NCBI GenBank assembly: GCA_038380435.1
Contig: JAWZYU010000010.1
Location: forward strand, 46,658,135 to 46,722,134
Direction: 5' to 3'
DNA length: 64,000 nucleotides
Source of the DNA: Ryuthela nishihirai
Taxonomy: Eukaryota > Arthropoda > Arachnida > Araneae > Heptathelidae
Shown here: one piece after another, positions 56,715-64,000 of the stretch
Layout of the letters: every line of letters begins with the position of its first letter
How positions within the stretch are numbered: the first letter of the stretch is position 1
Program-made: the position numbers and the translations under genes
The notes under the pieces: generated by a model
What the model was told of the DNA's origin: nothing
Databases searched by the model: none
Seen by the model: only the letters and a program-made list of their open reading frames with translations

Positions 56715-58943
56715 AATGGGAATAACCACCATTGGCCTGGATAACAGCGGCAAGACGGCATGGCATGGACGCAATGAGGCCCTGTAAGGTTCCCAGAGGC
56801 ACACTTGCCGATTCGGAATCCAGCAGAGCACGGAGGTTCAGGAGATGATGTAGTTGTGGGTCCGCACGCCGAACCTGTCGATCCAAATGGCTACAAGTGC
56901 TCTATGGAATTGAGGTCGGGCGAATTTGCCGGCCAAGAGAGAACGAAGACATTACTGTCGTGTTCCTGAAAGCAGTCACGCACCACCTTAGCAACATAAC
57001 AGGGCGCATCGTCCTGTTGGTAGACACCATCACCACCAGTGTAAACGTCCAACATGAAGGGATGCATGTGATCAGCGAGGATGGACAACGAAATAATGCG
57101 TGACAATCCCGGTGCACCGCAGTACTGTGACTGCATATCACCATAAGGGAGTTGTCACTGAAACCACAATCGACTAACCAGGTTCCTGTCAGTTTAAGCT
57201 TGCCTTACATTGTACCTGCTTACAGCGGAAGAAGACCTTTAGTGAAGAGAGAAGCACTGCTTGGGATTTTATAGCCTGCCTGTAGAAATAATCATTGAGG
57301 TGCAGTGAGAGTGGGATCTTTCAAAATTTTGAGTGGTGCCTAGGAATTTTTAGTATATGTCCATCACTCACTGGATTTTGTCCAAATATTTGCCAATAAA
57401 TAAAACAAAAGATGGTATCTTTTGAATTTTGAGCCAAAAATATAAATAGAAATCCTAACTTTTAGAGTCCTCCGCAGCAGGCTCTTAGGCACTTTCATCG
57501 ATAGGCCACACGTAATCAGGTGACCAAGCCTTTCAGCATGACCTTCAACTTCGTCCTCTCCATAGAGCCAGGCAACCACAGCCCACTTGCCGTCTCGGCC
57601 TTAACCGTGCCGAGGCCGCCTCGGAGACACCTGACCGAGGAACCACCCTAATGCAGTCGGCGGCCCTCCAACAACCCCGACAAAGCCGTTAGCCTACCGG
57701 GGCTTACATCACTGCAGCACCCGGACCCCACTTCGCAGAGGAACCCAAGTTCCTAAACTGCGAAAGCTATATATGGCCAAAACTAATTCCGTGGGACTCT
57801 TAGTTTGGCCGTTCCATCGATAAGTCCGTCGACCAGGGTAGCTACTCCCGGTCGCGAGCCCCCAACTTCTACCTCTCCATTGTGAAAGGGCCGAAGCCCC
57901 CCTGAACATCCGTCCACCCCGATATCACACAGACCGCATCGAAGAGCCCACGGACGAGTGTACGAAGAGGTGCACAACTCAGTCTGCGGTACTTCCCGAT
58001 GAGCCTACAGAAGACAGGGTTCCCCAAGTCCTGTCCGAGGCCCTTAGAACGGCCTCTCAACCGGGGCTGCAACCCCCAGCTTCGCTGGGGACAAGTCAAT
58101 AAGCTGACTGGACTGCCAAACGCCGACCAGTCCGCCGGCCTTCAACAGGTCCCCTCCACCGGGGGCCACAAGACATCAAGAACTCCAGAGTGCCAGCGAT
58201 CCGAGCCCAACTTCTCAGAGCCCAACTTCCCCCCCCCCCTCGTCAAGGAGGTCCCACTCCGGGGGAGAGCGAGGATGGACAGGTAGCCATTGGCGTTCAA
58301 GGACCCATCCAGTGGTACCAGCGATCCCAGGTCATACGAAGAAAACATCCTCCAGACATGTACACTGCCAACACCGGCCTGCACTTAACTGACAAGCATG
58401 TCCGGGTGTTGGTTCTCGTGTGTCTGACACTGTATCTGCCACCACTCGTCACTTCTGTGGAGTAGAAACCTCGATTCTTCAGAGAAGGCAACCGTTTTCC
58501 ACTCTTCCACTGTCCAATGACGATAGTCCCGTGCTAACTGCAGGCATCGTTGCCGATGAACCTTGGCTAACATGGGTGCCTTTATGCAGCATCGACTCCG
58601 GAGACCCATGTGTAGCAGGGTTCGTTCTACTGTTATTGGAGACACGTACCTGGGTGCCCCAGCGTTCATTGGAGTGGTCAGTTGCAGCATTATTGCACGT
58701 CGATTACCCTTTACCAGTCGACGGGGGGTGACGTTCTCCTCTGGGGTCGATGGCCTTTGGGCCTCCACAGTTATGACGTCTGTAGGTACTCGGTGTGGCA
58801 GTAGTTCATTCTTGGTACACCCTTACTACAGCACCTCGCAAACAGCCCACGAAGCCTGCTCTTTCTGAGATGCTTCCACCCTTGGTGCAGTAGCCGATGA
58901 CTAATCCTTTATGAACATCTGTCAAATCAATATCTCTGCCCAT
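56715..58943 (-). pseudogene. Tc1 transposase DD36E, split by an insert
   Basis: Starts at ATG 58943 (MGRDIDLTDVHKGLVIGYC). A stop follows within about 50 codons (VYQE then TGA) and a frameshift near 58770. Then comes RLVKGNRRAIMLQL through TVEEWKTVAFSEESRFLLH, where the first catalytic D is replaced (SDES to SEES). Next is LGSLVPLDGSLNANGYLSIL, where the insert begins. Beyond it ADHMHPFMLDVYTGGDGVYQ, then QDDAPCYVAKVVRDCFQEHD (second D) and PANSPDLNSIEHL (final E), 36 residues apart. The C-terminus IASMPCRLAAVIQANGG ends near 56715. Inactive. Confidence 0.85.
57088..58267. mobile_element. Unidentified 1.2-kb insert with 14-bp target duplication
   Basis: Flanked by AGCGAGGATGGACA at 57074-57087 and 58268-58281. 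This lies within the codons for LSILA of the transposase, and removing the insert with one copy restores it. The right two-thirds (about 57560-58267) is strikingly G+C-rich compared with the window; the left third is AT-rich. There is no poly-A, terminal inverted repeat or recognised protein. A 14-bp duplication fits target-primed LINE insertion (R1-type elements commonly give 14 bp), so a truncated R1-like element or its 5' UTR is a possibility. Confidence 0.78.
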
Positions 58944-59146
58944 TGTGCTCACGTTACGCACTATGGCTCATATGTACTGGCCGGCCGTTTATATATCCGT
59001 ATGGTCGACCTTGTCATGTGCACTCTATGAAGCGCCTCGGTGGGTACACTATGATTCTGTGGGTGGTCATATTATTCTGATGCGACTGTGCATTTACATT
59101 TAGATATACAGGTATAAGCAGACTCTGAAATCATGTCTGAAAATTT

Positions 59147-59508
59147 GAGTTGTTTTATTTCTGAATAGCAGCACTTTTGTGCACACAATTGGCTAAATGG
59201 CCAGGTCACAAGGATCCCAAGAGCTCAGAGAAGATTTGGGAAGGAGGTCCACTGGATAACTGTTAGAAGAGAGATGGAGGTCTCCTGCCAAGGCCATTAA
59301 GTGTGTTTTTAATGTGTACAAAATATGCCTCTCTTGTACACATAGACACAGCCTAACGTTCCAGTCAACTTTGGCAGCCTTTCCAAGTCTGTCGGTGTCT
59401 CCCCTCTCACCCAGGGAATGGCGAAAATAAATCTGAAATCAGATACAGTCAGAACTTTAACCTAGGAACTACTGATAACAAACCTGCTGGACACTCCCAC
59501 CTCGCCTA
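59147..59508 (-). mobile_element. SINE A copy 14
   Basis: Tail GAGTTGTTTTATTTCTGAA, body and a decayed head (GATAACAAACCTGCTGGACA on the plus strand). Confidence 0.82.
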
Positions 59509-59514
59509 TCTGTA

Positions 59515-60300
59515 GGAACAAATATTATACATAATTTACAATTAGTACATAGAGTAAAATATTTTAAAATAGAGCTTATGAATTTCTCATGTTAATGCTA
59601 TTGAAATCCTCTGTACGGGGATGTTCATTCATATTTTCGTATGACATGACAATAAGAGGACATACATTCCCCTCATATGTATTTTGGTACGTTAGAAAAT
59701 ATTTAGTATAAATGCAAAACGTGCAATAATAGTTAACGTTTTAGTGAGAAGCAAACAAAACGTATTCTAGCAACAATAACCACTCTTATGATGGTGACAT
59801 TACAGAGGACACGCATTTTCAGAGTTTTCTGATAAAATTAAATAAGAAACTCAATAGTCCAGCCAGTAAAACTGTAACCTATGACGTTAGTATACAATAA
59901 TTTTAACTCATGGCTTATCAGTCCTGAGTGCTCAAATATGAAAGAAGCAGGACATAGATGGAGGAAGATCACTAAACAGTACTAGCTTTCGGCAGCCATA
60001 TTGTACTCGATTTAGTGTCTTTCATCTTCTGTTGTTTCTTATGGTTGTGATGTTCTAACCGTGCTATTTTGTTGTGACTTGAATGGTATATTTTCTCAAT
60101 TAATGAAGTGTCTTAAAGTGAATCAGAATATCTTGTTTATTTGCTTTTCTACTCTCTGTAAAAATAGAAAAAACAAAAGTTAGAAATAAGTTAATAAAAG
60201 AGCTACAAGATTTTGGTCACGTAATAATGAATGAGTGATCTGTTGTTTATATTTATTATCATCACTAACGTAGGTATTTTAATAAATAGTTATCTTTGCC
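59515..60300. other. Intronic, unassigned
   Basis: AT-rich. Nothing supportable. Confidence 0.4.
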
Positions 60301-60307
60301 TGCTATG

Positions 60308-60771
60308 GGTTCGGTTGTTTTACCTCCAAACCGCACTTTTTTTATTCCGTGGGCTCAGAGAAGGTTTGGGGGAGGGGACCCACTGGACAGCTGTTAGGAA
60401 ATAGATGATAAATTCGATGGCCTTGACGCTCGATGGCCTCATTCAGAAAGGAACACTGATGGGCTTAAAGAGTCCGCCGTCCGTCGGCCTTTTCAAGCGT
60501 TATCAAGCAAGCCTTGACGTTATTAAAACCATCAAGGCCATCGAGCGAGTTCTTTCACATGCAGAGGGGATGGCTCTCCCGCACATGGGGCCAGGATTTA
60601 TGTCTCATCCGACGGACGGCGGCCTTTTCAAGCCCATCAGTGTTCCCTTCTGAATGAGGGCAAGGCAGGAAATTTTTTGGAGAGAAATCTCAATGCTGCC
60701 CCATATAATATTCAAACCTGGGAACTGCAGTTTACGAGCTTGGGGCGCTACCGACTGAGTCACCCTGCCCA
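60308..60771 (-). mobile_element. SINE A copy 15, with internal inverted duplication
   Basis: Normal minus-strand tail and head (B box region CAAACCTGGGAAC on plus; A box CTACCGACTGAGTCAC). About 60 bp of body (TCATTCAGAAAGGAACACTG, 60438-60490) is repeated in inverted orientation at 60609-60656. Two copies of the tcaaggccatcgag block mark the junctions. Confidence 0.82.
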
Positions 60772-60902
60772 CCTGTGTTGGGTATTTTGAGGACAGGATG
60801 ACAGAAATTTTCATCTAATAGACGATTTTGCAAAAGATTCCTTGTTTGTACTAATTCCTAGGCTCCATGTTTACCGGAGAAACGCCATAATAAAGAACTA
60901 GG

Positions 60903-61121
60903 GTAATGGTTCTCAATGCAGGGATTTAGAAATTGGTGGGGATGTTAGGTTTATTAAATCTATAATGCGGGAGCTATTGTCTTCTATTAATTTTATACAA
61001 GAAAAATCTGATTTTTTTCCAAGAAGGAAGCGTTAGAAAATAATTCTTGAAAAAAGGGAGCATTAGGGAATAATATGTATTAAAACGGTGCGCTGGGTTA
61101 AAAAAAAATTGCGGAATCATT
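60903..61121. mobile_element. 219-bp hAT-like MITE with perfect 8-bp duplication
   Basis: Flanks GAACTAGG at 60895-60902 and 61122-61129 are identical. The left end GTAATGGTTCTCAATGC and the right end (reverse complement) AATGATTCCGCAATTTT are weak inverted copies, similar to the CAGTGGTTCTCAA end type. Confidence 0.8.
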
Positions 61122-61204
61122 GAACTAGGAGATTACAATAGACAATAAAGAACCAGAAAGATTTTTTTTACGAAAGTGTGGTCTTCCGTACACAAAGTGA
61201 GTAG

Positions 61205-61314
61205 ATAATTTAGAAACTTTATCTAGCGTGTTCTGGTTTCTCATATATAACACATAAACCACGATGTGCTCACTGGCTTATTAGTCAGGTACACTAATCA
61301 CTAGACCAGATAGA
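61205..61314 (-). mobile_element. SINE C copy 3
   Basis: Minus strand: TATCTGGTCTAGTGATTAGT (A box) and TATATATGAGAAACCAGAAC in the body. The tail is lost. Confidence 0.7.
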
Positions 61315-61579
61315 ACTAATTTAACAATGACCTTTTTCCAGAAGGCATTAAAAATTAACAGAAATTATGAATTTGCGGTTTTTGGGAAATATGGGTCCAC
61401 GAAAGAAATAAAATTAGTTTGGAAATATGGGTCCTAAAATTGCAAGAGAAATAAAACTTTTACACAATTCTATTACAGGACAGGCTTGGGAAAATTATGC
61501 AAAAAGCTGCAACATCAGAGTGTTTTTTTTTTAGTAAATCAGGCAATATAAATGTATTTTTCTTTTCTAATGATCTTAC

Positions 61580-61764
61580 CTGATTGTCAGGGGATAGATA
61601 AGTTGACCCCATCGTTGGGGCGTTGAGCATGGAGTGAGGAGACGGGGTCGAGGGCGTTGGCACCCGTCTTTCACACGGAGAACTTCCTGTGAGAGAACTG
61701 TAAGATATTCGATAAATCCTGAAAGGCTTGACGCCATCGGATGTTGATGGAGGAGCTCCAGATG
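61580..61764 (-). CDS. Internal coding exon of a Ser/Pro-rich protein
   Basis: Minus-strand exon of 185 bp with canonical borders: acceptor TTTCTTACAG|CA at 61764 and donor CAG|GTAAGATC at 61580. It begins with two bases that complete a codon and ends on a full codon, so it joins in frame to the exon at 52727-52975. The product reads SGAPPSTSDGVKPFRIYRIS, then YSSLTGSSPCERRVPTPSTP, and ends with TYLSPDNQ. It is rich in S, P and T with several SP/TP motifs, like the next exon, so both probably belong to a disordered region. The upstream exon(s) should lie beyond the right end of the window, since nothing coding is seen between 61765 and 64000. Function unknown. Confidence 0.77.
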
Positions 61765-61890
61765 CTGTAAGAAATTTAAGTATTCAGTTTCAGTTAAATT
61801 TTATAAATATTTGTGTACAAAAAATGCGCAATTTAAGTCATATTTAACAAAAATTAATCTTTGTTTATTATATTTTTTATTGCATCTTGA

Positions 61891-61936
61891 GTTAAAAAAT
61901 GACACAACACTCGTGTTGTGTCTTTTTTTTAACTCT
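61891..61936. repeat. Hairpin next to a SINE tail
   Basis: GAGTTAAAAAATGACACAAC is followed by ACTCGTGTTG and the inverse TGTGTC, then poly-T and AACTC. The arms are about 21 bp with a 4-bp loop. Confidence 0.8.
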
Positions 61937-62145
61937 GGGCGACGCTTTTTTTTGCTCAAAATCGGTTAAATGGCTAGATTACAATGACCCTAACTGCGCA
62001 GTTTCACTGAACAGCGGTTAGGAGACAAATGGTAGCCTTCCATCCAGGCCATACATCATGATCTTCAACGTGCACAGGTATAATTCTATTTCACTCACAG
62101 CCGAGGCTTAATGCCCCATTCGGCGGACAGAGGCATTTCCACAAC
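61927..62145 (-). mobile_element. SINE A copy 16, head missing
   Basis: Tail remnant AACTCTGGGCGACGC, body with AACGTGCACAGGTATAA and CCATTCGGCGGACAGAGGC. It ends before the tRNA-like head. Confidence 0.78.
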
Positions 62146-62236
62146 AGTCAAGAAACACGGAAGAATTAGAAAATAATCATATTTAGCCATTATATTTATA
62201 GTTATAATTTTCCTGAGACAATATTTTGAATCTTAT

Positions 62237-63308
62237 TTTAAACTAGCTGAACGTACTCTGCGCTGCCCGGGTGTAACTTTTAATCTGTATATTCTTATTT
62301 TCGCTGCAGTAAAGGCAAATTCTGTAAGTCCCCCCCCCCGCCCCCCGATACTTTGACATAGATTTTCAACAGGAAGAAATTTGCCCGGTGTTGGCTTGGA
62401 TCGTTGTTGACGCCAGCGAGCTCTCTCATAGCCCATAGCTTAGTTTTTGTTTAAGCTATCGAGATTTTTATTTCCGATATCGCAGAATTTGCCGCCCTAT
62501 GTCTCCCGTGAAATTCATCCGCACGGTCCAAATTTCTTGCACAGCGTCACCTGTGTGCCCCAGTGACTGGTTTAGAAATCAGGTTCCTAATTGGCCCGTG
62601 GCTTCGTTTCTACGCAAATTGTGGCAGCTCGTGTCTCACTTTTAATCTTCATATTCTGTTGCTTCCTGCACTAAAGGTTATTTAGTACACCCTCCATCGA
62701 CATTTTATCACAGTTTGAAGACGAAGAATTTCCCGGTGTTGCAACTCGGCGCGCGCTCTCAGAGCGCATGCTAACTCGTCGCTCGATCTCATTGCTAACT
62801 CGGCGCGCGCTCTCAGAGCTCGTTGCAAACGATCGAGATATTTATTTTATCAGATTTTGGCATTCAGTAATTCCCGACGTACTTCACCGAAAGGTCCCAA
62901 ATTTCATGGGCGGGTTCCCCCTGCCCGACCAACATGCTTGGTTAGAAAAGCAGGGCCCTAGTTGCAATGGAACTCTTCAATAATACCTTTGGAAAAGTGG
63001 GGAATCTGTCAACGGAAGCAGATTTGCAGCAGAAGATTTAAATGCTATTTTAACTCTTTACATTCACAGTTAGGGAGAAGTAAATGGCAACAATAAATTT
63101 GACAGCGATTCTCGTTTCCCGTAGAAATAGCATGGTAAATATGTTTGCTTCTAGCAATCCCCCCTTTTCGATGTTCGACCTGAAATTTGGCACGGCAATC
63201 CGGACCACAACCTGAAACATTCTGTGAAATTTTGGAGTGTGTACGGTGATTTCCCGATGAGTTATGGCTGCCACAGACCGACAGACTCCTTTTATTATAT
63301 AAATTTTA
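62237..63308. mobile_element. Repeat with internal 360-bp tandem dimer
   Basis: Starts AAACTAGCTGAACGTACTCT and ends CAGACTCCTTTTATTATATA. Inside, 62278-62640 and 62641-62995 are diverged direct copies: CTTTTAATCTGTATATTC against CTTTTAATCTTCATATTC, TTTGCCCGGTGTTGGC against TTTCCCGGTGTTGC, and CGAGATTTTTATTT against CGAGATATTTATTTTATC. A non-autonomous element of unknown class. Confidence 0.6.
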
Positions 63309-63374
63309 CTTTCAAAAGACATGAAAAATCAATTACTAGTGACTAAAGAGTCCAATGGTGCCATTATCTGACGA

Positions 63375-63612
63375 AGCTTCTTATTGGAACTGCGATATTT
63401 GGGTATGATGCATGAAAGTCATCCAAGCTTTGTTCAAGAAAACACTTTTTTTGAACGAGCAACCAAAATATTCAAGTTTACAAGGTGTTCAAAAAAAAAA
63501 ACTCATTGCTTTGAACGAGGAAACTAAGAATTCAAGGCTTCAAATGTTTTCTTGAATAAAGTCTTAACGACTTTCATACTGCATACTTAGAAATTCCAGT
63601 TGTAATTGAAGG
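63375..63612. mobile_element. Inverted-repeat MITE, about 240 bp
   Basis: Left arm 63375-63446 and right arm 63547-63612 are inverted copies: ATGAAAGTCATCCAAGC and GTTCAAGAAAACA pair with TGTTTTCTTGAATAAAG and GACTTTCAT. The centre holds a 50-bp direct duplication around TTTGAACGAG. No clear target duplication. Confidence 0.7.
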
Positions 63613-63841
63613 CGTTCCCAGTGGGAGACCGAACTTTAAGGACTAACAAGTTATTCTTCATGATTTAGTAAAGTAGAATTTAGATGAATAATTATTAAAA
63701 CAGCCATGAATTTGTTATAGTGAATTGTCTCCTTTTCCAAAGAGAAGCTATATAACTTTGCAGATTAAATAGTAAATATTTAATGAATATTCATCCACTA
63801 ACAAACTGCTTTTTTAAGTGACAGGAGAAGATGGGTGTAGA

Positions 63842-63927
63842 GGAAAAATTGTCTTGAACCGGGTGGGATCTGAACCCACGACCTTCTGATAACATGTTAC
63901 GTGCTCTGACCACTGAGCTACCGGCCA
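63842..63927 (-). mobile_element. SINE D, full head, tRNA-like
   Basis: Minus strand GGCCGGTAGCTCAGTGGTCA (A box) and GTGGGTTCAGATCCCAC (B box). The D stem GCTC/GAGC and the T stem GTGGG/CCCAC pair perfectly and the acceptor pairs in part, but the anticodon stem does not form, so this is not a tRNA gene. The tail runs AATTTTTCCTCTACACCCAT. Confidence 0.72.
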
Positions 63928-63934
63928 CTGTCAA

Positions 63935-64000
63935 TCTCTACTGCTGTTCGTGGGTTCAGATCGCACAGAGCTCAAGGCAATTTTTCCTCTACATCCATCT
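63935..64000 (+). mobile_element. SINE D, 5'-truncated, inverted partner
   Basis: GTGGGTTCAGATCGCAC then CAAGGCAATTTTTCCTCTAC is the plus-strand version of the same tail. With 63842-63927 it forms a head-to-head pair, an inverted repeat with arms of about 54 bp. The window edge may cut it. Confidence 0.7.

Larger units (their letters stand above)
56678..59090 (-). mobile_element. Tc1 element, DD36E, interrupted by a GC-rich insert
   Basis: The ends CACAGTCGTATCAGAATAAT (left) and the inverted right end agree at 28 of 29 positions. TA precedes the left end (56676-56677); the right flank reads CA, so one base has changed. Without the insert at 57088-58267 it would be about 1.2 kb, a normal Tc1 size. 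Confidence 0.9.
52976..61579 (-). other. 8.6-kb intron of the host gene
   Basis: Donor CAG|GTAAGATC at 61579 and acceptor TTTTTCTCCAG|TTC at 52976, both on the minus strand. The intron contains a hAT MITE, SINE C copies, SINE A copies 13 to 15, the nested Tc1 element and another hAT MITE. No further exon was recognised inside. Confidence 0.68.

Noticed and set aside
57999..58286. Open frames in the GC-rich insert
   Set aside because: Several overlapping frames are open on both strands, as expected from G+C-rich DNA with few stop codons. None shows a known domain.
63842..63927. Possible tRNA gene on the minus strand
   Set aside because: The D and T stems pair, but the anticodon stem does not form, and a SINE tail with a second inverted copy follows. 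It is a SINE head.

Overview
This is an AT-rich, intron- and transposon-dominated piece of a eukaryotic nuclear genome, most likely an invertebrate. I lean towards an arthropod, perhaps a chelicerate, because of the mix of Tc1/mariner families and tRNA-derived SINEs, but nothing here fixes the lineage. There are no operons, no rRNA or intact tRNA genes, no CRISPR array and no bacterial-type genes. Most of what can be identified is mobile DNA in various states of decay.

Layout. 1-4560: two relics of Jockey-type LINE retrotransposons; the first is split by an almost intact Tc1/mariner-type element (1505-2997) whose catalytic spacing reads DD41D. 5276-10233: SINEs, a long-arm inverted-repeat MITE, and a SINE carrying a small insertion. 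11463-13600: a decayed Tc1 transposon broken by a large foldback element with tandem-repeat tips. 14200-32320: scattered SINEs, Tc1 and mariner relics (15240-16100, 19440-20436, 29200-29850) and a better preserved Tc1 element with DD36E spacing (31101-32318). 33000-51800: sparse AT-rich DNA with palindromic MITEs, hAT-like MITEs with recognisable 8-bp target duplications, minisatellites and SINEs. 52727-61764: the only convincing host gene, two minus-strand exons of a Ser/Pro-rich protein, separated by an 8.6 kb intron full of transposons. 61765-64000: further transposon-derived DNA, upstream of the gene's recognised exons and probably intronic.

How the parts relate. Four recurring SINE families are visible: A, about 16 copies, with a body that resembles the Meta-SINE type; B, 7 copies, whose tail contains two palindromes; C, 3 copies; D, 3 to 4 copies. 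They share internal pol III A/B boxes and would depend on LINE enzymes for movement. The Tc1 DD36E family appears as a long copy, a 79-bp palindromic MITE and a solo end, all with the same terminal sequence. Several nested insertions give a relative order of events: LINE then DD41D element; SINE A then Tc1 then an unknown GC-rich insert with a 14-bp duplication; SINE C then hAT MITE; minisatellite then hAT MITE then SINE B; Tc1 then foldback element.

The most unusual items are the foldback element at 11652-13397 with inverted arrays of a 16-bp motif, the GC-rich insert at 57088-58267, and a perfect 29-bp inverted repeat at 21311-21387. All family names are from reading the sequence; no database search was run.
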